From Marinobacter subterrani (GTDB lineage Bacteria > Pseudomonadota > Gammaproteobacteria > Pseudomonadales > Oleiphilaceae): DNA of 64,000 nt. This document shows, in pieces, positions 26,670-35,007 of this stretch (positions are counted from its first letter, which is position 1; the number at the start of each line of letters is the position of its first letter). The stretch lies in contig NZ_LFBU01000001.1 of assembly GCF_001045555.1 (NCBI RefSeq), forward strand, positions 2,294,001 through 2,358,000, read 5' to 3'. The position numbers and the translations under genes were made by a program. Under the pieces are notes generated by a model. It was not told the DNA's origin, did not search any database, and was given only the letters and a program-made list of their open reading frames with translations.

Positions 26670-27266
26670 TCAGTTCGAGACCCCGGATGAGAAACGCGTT
26701 TGATGAGCATAGGCTTCAAGCTCTCTCCGGACGTCTCGATAAGCCTCTTGATTCCGCGACTCCAAGAACGCGGCAAACTCGAAAGCGTTAAAACCGTGGA
26801 AAGCCTTTTCGGGGCTATCAATTGGTAGTTCCGGATCCGCTCCCAGGCGTAGCAATGCATGTAGGTAGTCATTATTGGCGTTCAGTACCGCCTCATGCAC
26901 CGGTGCAAGCCCGTGGTAATAGCCGTTAACGGGCTCTCCCCTTGCCGCAAAATGTCGAAGCAACGCGTAACCACGTCTCCTCATGATCGAATCAGCATCG
27001 TGTGTATCTAACGATGCGCCCACGAAATTGATCAGGGGTTGCGAACAGCCGCCCATCGCGCTCATCGCTTTTCCGCATCGCTCATATGGCCAGTCGGAAT
27101 GCGTTAAAAGCCAATACGCTACTGCAGGCCTGATCGCCAGGCTATCAGAGTCGAAAGGACTCCACGGCATTTCTTCAGGATCAAGAAGCGCGAAAACTGT
27201 GAGCCCCCAGGCATCCGAGCCGAAAGCCCAGGTATGATAGATCATCGGGAACGAGGCCCCGAGCAC
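26670..27266 (-). CDS. Ankyrin-repeat protein next to the T6SS effector (candidate immunity)
   Basis: A 198-aa protein with ankyrin-like repeats in the second half (GLAPVHEAVLNANNDYLHAL, LRLGADPELPID, FHGFNAFEFAAFLESR). The GTG start follows AGAAG by five bases and lies five bases after the stop of the membrane protein gene, so it belongs to the PAAR-effector operon. There is no signal peptide. Ankyrin-repeat proteins are recurrent partners of secreted toxins, but the immunity role is inferred from position only. Confidence 0.7.
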   Translation of the reverse strand: MLGASFPMIYHTWAFGSDAWGLTVFALLDPEEMPWSPFDSDSLAIRPAVAYWLLTHSDWPYERCGKAMSAMGGCSQPLINFVGASLDTHDADSIMRRRGYALLRHFAARGEPVNGYYHGLAPVHEAVLNANNDYLHALLRLGADPELPIDSPEKAFHGFNAFEFAAFLESRNQEAYRDVRRELEAYAHQTRFSSGVSN

Positions 27267-27271
27267 CTTCT

Positions 27272-27667
27272 CTAGTCATATGCTCCCAGGTACCAACCGG
27301 TGAAAAAGAACAGAACCATTAGGACCGCATACACGGAGAAAGGCAAAATCACCCACATTTTCAGCGAAAGCGGAAGCGGTTCATTCTCGTCACCCATTCT
27401 GGCTTCGATCCGGGGCCCGATTCGTGGCAGGTTTCGGAATAGAAAAAATATGTAAACATGCGAAATTCTCATCCAACGACCAATTGGGCCGTTCCCCCAG
27501 ATGATGCGAATGCTATCCAGTTGTTTGCCCGGCGTTGCAATTCTCCGTTCAACTTCCTCGGTTTTTCGGAAAAAAAACGTGACCATCAGGAACATCAGAA
27601 TGATGCCAAGCCCCAGAGAAGCAGCACCTGTGATGGCCGCTAACTCTGTCCATTGCTCCTCACTCAT
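27272..27667 (-). CDS. Membrane protein overlapping the T6SS effector gene (candidate immunity)
   Basis: A 131-aa protein with a helix near the N-terminus (LGLGIILMFLMVTFFF), a weaker central one (HVYIFFLF) and one near the C-terminus (MWVILPFSVYAVLMVLFFFT). The ATG at 27667 is preceded by GGGAGG and overlaps the end of the effector gene by 8 bp, so translation is coupled. A membrane protein directly downstream of an effector with a membrane-inserting C-terminus is the usual place for an immunity protein; this is inference. Confidence 0.75.
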   Translation of the reverse strand: MSEEQWTELAAITGAASLGLGIILMFLMVTFFFRKTEEVERRIATPGKQLDSIRIIWGNGPIGRWMRISHVYIFFLFRNLPRIGPRIEARMGDENEPLPLSLKMWVILPFSVYAVLMVLFFFTGWYLGAYD

Positions 27668-28697
27668 GAAAAACCTCCCTGAGGTTTTCGCCAATGGCCT
27701 CACCAGTGTTTCCACCAGCTTGGCCACCAGCCGCTGCGCCGAGCCCTCCAGCGATGACGGCACAAGCAATACCACCTATTCCTGCGGTAGTCACAGCGAA
27801 GACTGTGCAAGCCGAAACTGCAACGGTTGCACCAATACTGCCTCCAGCATGCGAACCAGCAAATTTACCTCCCTCCTGATAAGCAACGACCTGACATTCG
27901 CTCTCGCTTCCAGTGGTGCATGCTTCTTTGATTTTTGACGCCGAGATAGTCGCATCCAGAGCAATCCCCACATAGCCGACGTTTCGGGCATATCGGGCAC
28001 CTTTTGCCAGTCGCTCATAGTACGTGGTGTAACCTGGAATGGCACCAACCCCTGAAGTCTTCCAATGATGCACGATACTCTTGGATGACAACCCAAGCGC
28101 CCGTTTGAGCCTTTCATCGCTGTCTATTGACATACCCTTGCGTGCGACACTACCCAGAGCGAAATCCAGTTTCCTGAAAAGTGCCCGCCGTCTCTCGAAA
28201 AACCCGGAATGATTAAGATGCCCATACTTCCGGTAACTGTCTTGGTATAGCCGCTCAATGCTTTTCAGTGTCTTTTCAATGCTGCCAATCTGCTTCGAGA
28301 CCATCACTGCGCCAGCCCCCAAACCCGCCGACCCTGTCGAAGTGACCGCTTCCAGCAGATCGTAGTAATCGACGATAAACTGCGCCTCGCCTGGATCGAG
28401 CGCCCGAACCTGAGCATTTACTTGTGCCGCCACCTCCATCAGATCAGCTTCTTCCGTGGTGCACGCCTTTCCTTCCGGGTCACCCAGGACAATCATCTCT
28501 CCCGGCAGAACCCTGTCGCCGAGGCCCGGGTTCAACCGATCAAAGTGATCCGGCTTTGCGGATGCGTCTCCGTACAATGCAGTCAACAACTGCGTTCTGC
28601 TCATCGGGCTCCGGACCACATGGTAGCCAGGTTCGACGGTACCTTCTGCGTATCCCCAATCACAACGCTGCCACTGCCGATGGTCACACCCCCGCAT
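27660..28697 (-). CDS. Putative type VI secretion effector with LysM-like N-terminus and glycine-zipper C-terminus
   Basis: Up to 345 aa. Text from about residue 25 (EPGYHVVRSPMSRTQLLTAL, then RLNPGLGDRVLPGEMIVLGD) is the YHVV/LysM-like lead-in of PAAR-associated T6SS effectors. The middle is helical (VDYYDLLEAVTSTGSAGLGA, KTLKSIERLYQDSYRKYG). The C-terminus is glycine/alanine-rich (GGSIGATVAVSACTVFAVTT, IACAVIAGGLGAAAGGQAGG), suggesting membrane insertion. The start is ambiguous: ATG 28604 overlaps the PAAR stop as ATGA and has GGAG, yet the YHVV residues before it look conserved, which favours ATG 28697 or a lost fusion to PAAR. Confidence 0.75.
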   Translation of the reverse strand: MRGCDHRQWQRCDWGYAEGTVEPGYHVVRSPMSRTQLLTALYGDASAKPDHFDRLNPGLGDRVLPGEMIVLGDPEGKACTTEEADLMEVAAQVNAQVRALDPGEAQFIVDYYDLLEAVTSTGSAGLGAGAVMVSKQIGSIEKTLKSIERLYQDSYRKYGHLNHSGFFERRRALFRKLDFALGSVARKGMSIDSDERLKRALGLSSKSIVHHWKTSGVGAIPGYTTYYERLAKGARYARNVGYVGIALDATISASKIKEACTTGSESECQVVAYQEGGKFAGSHAGGSIGATVAVSACTVFAVTTAGIGGIACAVIAGGLGAAAGGQAGGNTGEAIGENLREVFHE

Positions 28698-28939
28698 GAA
28701 ATGGAACCGCCAGTCACCGCTGCGGGAATGCCATTGATCAGCACCGTTGCCGAACCTGAGGCAATGGCTCTGGGGTGGGGAGGGTGTTTGGGCTTGGAGT
28801 GAGGCGCGAGGGAATCGCCAACGCGGGCGACGGGCTTGCCGTCAATCAGCACATTGGGGGAGCCGGCGATAACGGGTGTGGGAGGGAAACACTCATGATC
28901 GGTGCCCATATCACCCAACAATACGACTTTCTTGCTCAT
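28601..28939 (-). CDS. PAAR-domain spike-tip protein
   Basis: A 112-aa PAAR protein: MSKKVVLLGDMGTDHECFPP, NVLIDGKPVARVGDSLAPHS, ASGSATVLINGIPAAVTGGS, CGGVTIGSGSVVIGD. PAAR proteins cap the VgrG spike of type VI secretion systems and carry effectors. The last ~20 residues (TQKVPSNLATMWSGAR) are outside the domain and overlap the effector reading frame. AAAGGA precedes the ATG. No core T6SS gene is in the window, so this is an orphan cassette. Confidence 0.9.
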   Translation of the reverse strand: MSKKVVLLGDMGTDHECFPPTPVIAGSPNVLIDGKPVARVGDSLAPHSKPKHPPHPRAIASGSATVLINGIPAAVTGGSISCGGVTIGSGSVVIGDTQKVPSNLATMWSGAR

Positions 28940-29043
28940 TCCTTTATTCCTTCCGTCCTTGAAGGTTTATCCATTTTATATGGCTGCCGTCACTGGCAAC
29001 CTGGTCCGCAATAGTAAACAAAGAATCTACAATGCCCAAATTC

Positions 29044-29180
29044 TCTATTGTTTCTCAGAATCCTTCAAAGGCGACCCGGACCTGTAAGGCACCTTCCCCG
29101 CAGGGGTATATCTGGCAGCTGGCTCCAGGTACACATCCTGATCATCGAAGAAGATATGCGCCCTGAACGTCCCCCGGTAA
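29044..29180 (-). pseudogene. 3' fragment resembling a cytosolic 5'-nucleotidase gene
   Basis: The reverse strand reads FRAHIFFDDQDVYLEPAARY then TPAGKVPYRSGSPL and a stop. The FFDDQ...TPAGKVPY pattern is typical of the C-terminal end of 5'-nucleotidases of the PF06189 kind. No upstream part is present; the text changes at about 29182. Confidence 0.4.
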
Positions 29181-29184
29181 GTTC

Positions 29185-29340
29185 AGCGGCTTTGATCTGG
29201 ATGCCATCATTCTCTCCAACACCTATTGCGAAAGCGCTGCTTGTACTGCCGGCCTGGTTGGGCTGAGCGTCTTTGACTACTCACCAGCAGGCACACTTTT
29301 TAACCCCGGCACCCAGCGACCGCCAGCCAGGCAAGAGTCA
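29185..29340 (+). pseudogene. Fragment of an exported choice-of-anchor type protein
   Basis: The forward frame reads SGFDLDAIILSNTYCESAAC, then LSVFDYSPAGTLFNPGTQRP, a style typical of PEP-CTERM or choice-of-anchor exoproteins. There is no start, signal or anchor, so it is a short internal fragment. Confidence 0.35.
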
Positions 29341-29432
29341 GTTGCTATTCCTCCGCGCCCCGTAATCAGTCGGAGCCAGATAAACTTGGACCATGACGCC
29401 AGCTAAAACCGGGGCACCCATTAACCTGTTGA

Positions 29433-30329
29433 CTACAACTGGCTAATGGATGGCCCGGTTTTCACGGTGTTTTTGGCCTCTACGTCGAATTCAGAGAATA
29501 AGACACTATTCCGCTCAGAGCGTTTCACTTTGTACATCAGGTCGTCTGCCAGGCGAACAGCTTCGTCGGAATTCAACGGTGGAAACGGAAACACGGCCAC
29601 CCCCACGCTGAATCCTATGGGCCAGTTGTTACTCTCGGCCAAATCCAAAAGAGCTGCGTGCAGATCTTTAAAAAAGCTGCGTGCGCCGAGCATGCTGGTT
29701 TCAGGCAGCAGTATGGCGAATTCGTCGCCTCCCAGCCGGGCGCCCAGATCGGAGACCCTGAGTCTCTTGGTCAGAGCACAGCCTACAGCCTTCAGAATTT
29801 CATCACCGGCACTGTGGCCAAACGAGTCGTTGACACCTTTGAATCCGTCTATATCGATATAGCCCAGCGCCGAACTGTGGCCATGGCGGCGGGCAATATC
29901 GAAAACCGATGCAGATGCCTGCCCGAACGACCGGGCATTGTGAAGGCCGGTCAGACTATCCATCTGCGCAAGTGCCGTCTGGGTTTCCAGGAGCTGTCGA
30001 ATTATCGACATGAGATAGACCGTCAGAGCAAAAAAGCTTAATCGAACCAGGGCGTTCCAGAACGCGATTGCCGGGTGGCTATACGACTGACCGGACGTGT
30101 GGTCGACCAGCAGCCAGACAATAGCGGCCGCCAGGGCCATCAGGAAGGCTACTCGTCGGCTCAGGTACCAGGCCGCAATGGCGACGGGAATCAGATAAAA
30201 AAGTGCCAGCGCAATTTCGTTCCCTGTCAGCTGATCGATAACACCAATAACCAGTAAGATCAGCGCGCAAAGAAGGCCAACTCGCAAGGCAGACTGGGAA
30301 GAGAGTAATGCATGAATATGATCGAGCAT
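29433..30329 (-). CDS. Membrane-bound diguanylate cyclase
   Basis: A 298-aa protein. Residues 1-115 hold about four membrane helices (VGLLCALILLVIGVIDQLTG, ALALFYLIPVAIAAWYL, AFLMALAAAIVWLLVD, LVRLSFFALTVYLMSII). Residues ~125-285 are a GGDEF domain (MDSLTGLHNARSF; ARLGGDEFAILLPET) with an intact RxxD inhibitory site (RVSD) five residues before the GGDEF, so c-di-GMP feedback is expected. The ATG at 30329 has AAGGG upstream; another start lies six codons earlier. A copy of its 3' end lies at 21245. Confidence 0.9.
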   Translation of the reverse strand: MLDHIHALLSSQSALRVGLLCALILLVIGVIDQLTGNEIALALFYLIPVAIAAWYLSRRVAFLMALAAAIVWLLVDHTSGQSYSHPAIAFWNALVRLSFFALTVYLMSIIRQLLETQTALAQMDSLTGLHNARSFGQASASVFDIARRHGHSSALGYIDIDGFKGVNDSFGHSAGDEILKAVGCALTKRLRVSDLGARLGGDEFAILLPETSMLGARSFFKDLHAALLDLAESNNWPIGFSVGVAVFPFPPLNSDEAVRLADDLMYKVKRSERNSVLFSEFDVEAKNTVKTGPSISQL

Positions 30330-30533
30330 TGGCAGCGCACCCTTCATGAATGCACGTGATAGCCAGGGGGCATACGGTCCCGGTTTCCATGAACGAAGGT
30401 CATGTTCAAGAGATGTTACCTATCTTCTTCCTCTTGTTCCCCGGTTGCCAGTGATACTTTATTAACCTCCACCATCAATTCATCTGGCGGCGAACCAATA
30501 TGAAAGCCCACGTCCTTGCACGGGCCTTTTGAG

Positions 30534-30656
30534 ATGAGCGAGGGCGGCATCTACGGTTCCGGTGGCCAGCTATTCGTGGCAGAGCAACCGGGCGAACACC
30601 GGTACTTCTCGGCAGAGCTGTTCCGCCGTTGCGTGAGGGCGCTGGCTCATGCCTGA
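30534..30656 (+). pseudogene. Short fragment ORF, repeated at 35777
   Basis: A 40-codon reading MSEGGIYGSGGQLFVAEQPG followed by EHRYFSAELFRRCVRALAHA and a stop. Almost the same 26 codons recur at 35777-35878 with a different end. I do not recognise the parent family, but two partial copies suggest duplicated gene fragments. Confidence 0.45.
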
Positions 30657-30669
30657 CCAGTGCCCAAAT

Positions 30670-30690
30670 AATAAATCTGTCCCGGTTTTC
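30670..30690 (+). repeat. CTGTCCCGGTTTT repeat, copy 1
   Basis: AATAAATCTGTCCCGGTTTT lies between a gene fragment and the terC 3' end. The same motif recurs at 34690, 38856, 40642 and 40741. A diverged copy lies before the terC fragment at about 32790. Confidence 0.7.
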
Positions 30691-30702
30691 CCTTCAGGCG
30701 TG

Positions 30703-31656
30703 TCAGCTTTCCTGATGCCGGTCCGTCCAGTACCAGCTGATCAGCATGGTTGCCGAGATGATGACTGCCACCGTTGCCAGCGACCAGCTGATGGGAATGG
30801 TGTACCAGTGTTCGATCAGCAGCTTGATGCCGATGAACACCAGTACCAGCCCCAGCCCATAATCCAGTAGTGAAAAGCGGTCGGCCAGGCCGGAGAACAG
30901 GAAATACATGGCCCGCAGCCCCAGGATTGCGAAAATATTGGACGTCAGGACAATAAACGGATCGCGGGTGATCGCAAATATCGCGGGGATGCTGTCGACG
31001 GCAAAAATGAGATCGGATATCTCCACCATGATCAGCACAACCAGTAACGGCGTCGCCCACAGACGGCCCTGCTCCCGAACCAGGAAGTGATGCCCGCGCA
31101 GTGATTTGGTAATGGGAATATGGCCCCGAATCCAGCGCAGAAACCGATTGTTCTCGACATCGGATTCCTTGTTCGCCGCCCAGGCCATCTTGATACCGGT
31201 GAATACCAGAAACGCGCCGAAAACATACAGAATCCATTCGAAATTGGTCACCAGCCAGGTGCCCATCAGGATGATGCCCGTACGCATGATCACGGCGCCC
31301 AGAACGCCGTAGATAAGAACCCGACGCTGGAGCTCGGCGGGAATTCCGAAGAAGTTGAATAACGTCAACCAGACAAACACATTGTCGACAGAGAGGGATT
31401 TCTCGATCAGGTAACCGGTCAGAAAGGCGGTCGCCTTTTCGTTGGCAACCTGGATGCCCTCAGTGCTGTAAAGGTATGCCCAAAGGCCGGCATTAAACAA
31501 CAGAGAGACAAGAACCCACACTGCCGACCAGATCGCGGCTTCTTTCATGGAGACCTTGTGCACGCTTCCGCGCACGAACAGATCCACGGCGAACATGATC
31601 AGGATAAAAGCCGCAAAAACCGCCCAGATCCACCAACCTGCCATTGACTGTATCAA
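30703..31656 (-). CDS. TerC-family integral membrane protein (Alx-like)
   Basis: A 317-aa protein with about eight or nine membrane helices, the TerC/Alx form. Key text: [42 protein letters not shown] (the SLSVDN signature), [20 protein letters not shown] and [16 protein letters not shown]. Family members move Mn2+ or take part in metal or tellurite resistance. The start is TTG at 31656 with GGAGG at a good distance; the next ATG is four codons downstream. The 3' end is duplicated at 32810. Confidence 0.92.
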   Translation of the reverse strand: MIQSMAGWWIWAVFAAFILIMFAVDLFVRGSVHKVSMKEAAIWSAVWVLVSLLFNAGLWAYLYSTEGIQVANEKATAFLTGYLIEKSLSVDNVFVWLTLFNFFGIPAELQRRVLIYGVLGAVIMRTGIILMGTWLVTNFEWILYVFGAFLVFTGIKMAWAANKESDVENNRFLRWIRGHIPITKSLRGHHFLVREQGRLWATPLLVVLIMVEISDLIFAVDSIPAIFAITRDPFIVLTSNIFAILGLRAMYFLFSGLADRFSLLDYGLGLVLVFIGIKLLIEHWYTIPISWSLATVAVIISATMLISWYWTDRHQES

Positions 31657-31719
31657 AGAGTTCCTCCCTTTCTTTCACTGAGTTTTACAGTCTAGCAAAG
31701 TAGAACTTCTACCCGCATT

Positions 31720-31887
31720 CTATAGTTTGCCGGCAAGCCGCCGGAATCCGTTAACCAAGGTATGGCTGCCATCGCCTAAGAGGCACTGGAAGAAGCTCAG
31801 AGTTGCTCTGCCGCTGTGGATTTTGTACGTCGCCCCATCGCAGGTCGCCCAGGCGGCAAGTTCAGTCACCTTGTCTGAATAGTTCAT
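31720..31887 (-). CDS. Small ORF of unknown function
   Basis: A 55-codon ORF (MNYSDKVTELAAWATCDGAT, then HSGRATLSFFQCLLGDGSHT). It has a sensible codon pattern and lies below a TTCCGGA/TCCGGAA inverted repeat at 31898-31915, but I know no family for it. It could be a gene fragment. Confidence 0.4.
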   Translation of the reverse strand: MNYSDKVTELAAWATCDGATYKIHSGRATLSFFQCLLGDGSHTLVNGFRRLAGKL

Positions 31888-31897
31888 TGGGCCTCCG

Positions 31898-31915
31898 TGT
31901 TCCGGAAAACTCCGG
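31898..31915. repeat. Small inverted repeat TTCCGGA...TCCGGAA
   Basis: TTCCGGA, four bases AAAC, then TCCGGAA, immediately upstream of the small ORF ending at 31720. It could be an operator or a fold-back; nothing else supports either. Confidence 0.45.
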
Positions 31916-32133
31916 AATATGGAGGCCAATATCAGCCGTCCTGCGGATCAGGGTAGTGACGTGGATCAGACCTGGAACCCGGAATGTCCCGGTTTTTATA
32001 GGGTCCGTTGCACGGAACCTTCGGCACGTTCTACAATTGTCGCCCCGTCAGGAAGGCGGGCCAGGGATCCTGAAAATTATTGATGCTGATCCCTGAAGTA
32101 ACGTCCCTCAATTTTGAAAGGAATCAATTTGCC

Positions 32134-32577
32134 ATGTCCTTGCATACCTTCAACGTTTACCAACACGCTGATCGCTCAACCAAAGCCGTGAAAGTGGGCT
32201 TCTCCTGGCCCTGCCTTTTCTTCGGAATTTTCTGGCTTGGGGCCAAGCGCCTTTGGGCATTATTGGGCTTTCTCGTTTCTCTTACAGCTATAAGCTACCT
32301 GGTTGAAGGCTTGGTCCACGATGCTCTGCCTACCTTTGAGGCAGGGGTGTTTTCATTGCTCCTCAATGTGGCTTTTATGGTGGGTTGGGTGGTTTTTTCC
32401 AATTATGCCAACGGGCTGTGGGCATCAAGCCTTGATGAACGCGGATACGAACTGTTAGCGACGATCGAAGCTGCCCATCCCGATGCTGCGATCAGCCAGG
32501 CTCTGTCCGGCAATACTGACCAGCAACAGGGCTCCGCGGTCGTATCAACTTCTTCGTCCGGCAACTTTTCCGCTTGA
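32134..32577 (+). CDS. DUF2628 membrane protein
   Basis: A 147-aa protein with the DUF2628 opening (FNVYQHADRSTKAVKVGFSW PCLFFGIFWL) and three predicted helices (PCLFFGIFWLGAKRLWALLG, LVSLTAISYLVEGLV, FSLLLNVAFMVGWVVFSNYA). The soluble C-terminal tail is Ser/Gln-rich. AAAGGA lies upstream; a TTG two codons earlier could also be used. A hairpin (GCTCGCCAG/CTGGCGAGC, 32585-32614) follows the stop. Confidence 0.82.
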   Translation: MSLHTFNVYQHADRSTKAVKVGFSWPCLFFGIFWLGAKRLWALLGFLVSLTAISYLVEGLVHDALPTFEAGVFSLLLNVAFMVGWVVFSNYANGLWASSLDERGYELLATIEAAHPDAAISQALSGNTDQQQGSAVVSTSSSGNFSA

Positions 32578-32584
32578 TCCCCAT

Positions 32585-32614
32585 GCTCGCCAGGACTGAA
32601 CTCAACTGGCGAGC
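32585..32614 (+). terminator. Hairpin after the DUF2628 gene
   Basis: GCTCGCCAG and CTGGCGAGC, a 9-bp perfect stem with a 12-nt loop, 7 bp after the stop codon. There is no T-run, so termination would be weak. Confidence 0.5.
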
Positions 32615-32809
32615 CAAGTCCCTCGCTTCCGCAGTATTATGAAATCAAGGGTAGACTGAAATCTGGAGGAAATTCGACAAACTTTTCGTCGCCAGTCAGC
32701 TTCCTGCTAGTGAGCGCCGCCCGATTCGATTCATCTGCCGGAAGCCATGGCCCTGGCTCCTAGTTTCAACTCCGAGAAAACAGCTCTGTCCTGGCTTTTG
32801 CAGGCAAGT

Positions 32810-32960
32810 CAGCTTTCCTGATGCCGGTCCGTCCAGTATCAGCTGATCAGCATGGTTGCCGAGATGATGACTGCCACCGTTGCCAGCGACCAGCTGATGG
32901 GAATGGTATACCAGTGTTCAATCAGCAGCTTGATGCCGATGAAAACCAGCCCCAGCCCAG
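32810..32960 (-). pseudogene. 3' fragment of the terC gene
   Basis: Reverse-strand text matches the last ~48 codons of terC (30703-30860) at near identity, from AGCTTTCCTGATGCCGGTCC onward. The copy breaks off at CCAGCCCAG. It includes sequence diverged from the CTGTCCCGGTTTT repeat found beside the parent. Confidence 0.8.
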
Positions 32961-32972
32961 TTCGGACGCGGG

Positions 32973-33126
32973 CGTCTGGAAAATCGGGGATCGAGCCTAT
33001 TATTACTTCTTGTCTGATTCAGAATCCTCGTTTGTATTCTTTCAGTCCGGCAACGATAACTTGATCAAGCTGGAATCTGACTTTCTCGATTCTGATGGCT
33101 TTCGAAGAGTGCTTGGGGATATTTAG
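32973..33126 (+). pseudogene. 3' fragment of a small-protein gene (FLDSDGFRRVLGDI end)
   Basis: The forward frame reads GVWKIGDRAYYYFLSDSESS, then KLESDFLDSDGFRRVLGDI and a stop. The same ending (FLDSEGFRRRLGDI) closes the frameshifted lipoprotein gene at 37542-37841, so both come from one family. Confidence 0.5.
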
Positions 33127-33189
33127 ATAGGTGAAAAGCTGTGTCAAAAGCATAGTATAGGGACAGGAAATCAGCCCCTCCCGGTTTTC

Positions 33190-33378
33190 CCTATATCTCC
33201 GTTCCCACAACCATACTAAAAGACTCCACCCGGCAGTAGCTCGGGCATTATTCCCATCAGGATCTCAGCATGTCAGACAAATTTTTCTTCAAGGGCCGGC
33301 AGGACGCTCGCCAGCACCACACTGCTTACGGCGGCTTTCAGACCAATGCCAGCCAGAAGAGTGGCAGCAATCAGGACA
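33190..33378 (+). pseudogene. 5' fragment of the SEC-C gene with its promoter
   Basis: This repeats 25715-25897 at high identity: upstream DNA, start codon (33270) and first ~30 codons (MSDKFFFKGRQDARQHHTAY). It breaks at GGCAGC and continues into unrelated sequence. The left end abuts CTCCCGGTTTTCC. Confidence 0.85.
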
Positions 33379-33402
33379 TTACTTTCCTGCGCAATGAACC
33401 AT

Positions 33403-33427
33403 AAAAAAAGGCAGCCGAAGCTGCCTT
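33403..33427 (-). terminator. Terminator for the ice-binding-protein remnant
   Basis: AAGGCAGC and GCTGCCTT form an 8-bp stem with a CGAA loop; on the reverse strand it is followed by seven T residues. It lies about 155 bp below the reverse-strand ice-binding gene. Confidence 0.8.
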
Positions 33428-33583
33428 CTGTCGATCGAGCTGTCTGGTAATGAGGGCCCCGCGAAAGGCAACGGGCAATACCTGACTCTGTAGCTCCGGT
33501 TGTTCAGACTGTTAACACGACTGAATGGGTGTGCCGTTTTAACAATGCTGTCCTGGTTTCATCCTTTTTATCGGGCATCCATT

Positions 33584-34708
33584 TTATGGCGCTGTAATGG
33601 TGTTCATTTCCAGGGTTACAGCAGTCTGCCGTTAACCGTTGCGCTTGTTTTAACCGTTACGCCTTTCTCGGCGAGCACAATGCCTTTGAAACTTGCACCT
33701 GTATCAAGTACCACACCGGTGCCGCCGCCAACCTGCCAGAACACATTCTCCGCCACCGCCCCGCCTGATAAAAGCACTTGGGTATTACTTGCCTGAAGTA
33801 CATCGCCGGCTACCTGGAAGATCCAGACATCGTTGGCGCTGCCCGCAAGCGTCACGCTCGTATTGATCAACACGTTTGTACCCCATTTATAAAGACCTGG
33901 GACCAGTGTCTTGCCGCTCACATCACCTGCGTGCAGTTCAGTAAAGTCAGGGGTGGTTCTGCCTGCTGCGTCAGTGTAGGCCGTTCCCATGTCGAGTACC
34001 GCGTTGGCAACCAGTGTGTTGTCTGGTGCTGTGCCGGAAAAGCACGCTCTGCCACCAGCACTGGCGACATAGGCGTCATCAGCGCCGTAGATGATGCCAG
34101 TTATTTCATCGCAAGAAACACTGTTCATGGCCGCCGCAGTGATTGGGCTGGCACCGATGTTCCCAGTGATAGCGGATTGAAACACGTTGGTAATACCGGT
34201 TTTAGTCAGTATCACAAAATCTCCGGCGGTTCTGAGATTGACGGGTTCCGGACCAGTCGCGACGGTGTCTCCGGTCTCAAATGTCCAGCTGTAACCGGCT
34301 GCAAGCGCATTGGCCGCGAGATCTGTTACCGCCGTTGTCAATGTCGCGGTATAGAGGGTGTTGGCAGCAAGATTGTTTACGGGGTTAAAGGTCACCAGCT
34401 TGTTCGAGTAGCTGACGCTACCTTGTACGGCTGTTCCACCCATGCTCAGAGTGAAGCTGTCTGAATTAACGCTGGCAGGATCCAGTATTTCGCTAAACAC
34501 CGCATCAATGTTTCGGTTGAGTGCAAAGCCTGTCGCTGCACCAGTCGGGTCTGTAGAGACTACCGTGGGAGCGTCAGTGTCAGCCGCGATCCCGCTTCTG
34601 AACTGCCAGACGTAGTCGTTTGCCAGTGACTTACCGGATAGGCTTTTTGCCGCTGCGGTAATGGTAGCGGTGTACGGCGTATCGGCGGTGAAACCGGGAC
34701 AGATCTAT
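33584..34708 (-). pseudogene. Ice-binding (DUF3494) protein with Ig-like domain, broken at both ends
   Basis: The reverse strand reads a bacterial Ig-like (SbsA/Big type) segment (TPYTATITAAAKSLSGKSLA, PTVVSTDPTGAATGFALNRN, VFSEILDPASVNSDSFTLSM). A DUF3494 ice-binding domain follows (AGDFVILTKTGITNVFQSAI, TGNIGASPITAAAM, DVWIFQVAGDVLQASNTQVL, NVFWQVGGGTGVVLDTGASF, KGIVLAEKGVTV). The 5' end is cut at a CTGTCCCGGTTTC repeat at 34690, so no start or signal remains. Near the 3' end the frame stops at NGRLL, but the usual last residues (AVTLEMNTITAP) follow in another frame, ending at 33584. A slip between two copies of CAGACTGCTG would explain this. Confidence 0.8.
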
Positions 34709-34711
34709 TTT
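34690..34711 (-). repeat. CTGTCCCGGTTTT repeat, copy 2
   Basis: GAAACCGGGACAGATCTATT, the reverse of the motif at 30670, lies exactly where the ice-binding reading frame loses its 5' part. Confidence 0.7.
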
Positions 34712-34906
34712 CGCACACATTCTGTGCCTACAGACCCAATGTTAACCGAAGTGCTGAACAGGTTGGTAGCAGGCCAAATCTCTGCTGCACCATTAAGGAA
34801 ACCACGAGAATTAATCCCGAAATTCAATGAAGGCAACCATCCTCAAATGATTGCCGCCGATGTCGATAACCCACCATTTGTCCCGATACTTGAAATTGTC
34901 CAGTGA
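34712..34906 (+). pseudogene. 3' gene fragment of unknown family
   Basis: The forward frame reads TDPMLTEVLNRLVAGQISAA, then RELIPKFNEGNHPQMIAADV, DNPPFVPILEIVQ and a stop. It has coding character but no start; it begins at the repeat. Family not recognised. Confidence 0.4.
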
Positions 34907-34961
34907 CGGGAATACCTGGCTGCATCGTTAAACGGCTACCTCTTACTTCTCTTTACTGACA

Positions 34962-35002
34962 GGCAGGTTGTCACCAGCCCGATCGGCCGGTGACAACCTG
35001 CC
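34962..35002 (-). terminator. Perfect 14-bp hairpin after the MXKDX gene
   Basis: GGCAGGTTGTCACC (34962-34975) pairs fully with GGTGACAACCTGCC (34989-35002) around a 13-nt loop, 5 bp below the stop of the MXKDX gene. The T-run is poor. Confidence 0.6.
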
Positions 35003-35007
35003 GGCCA

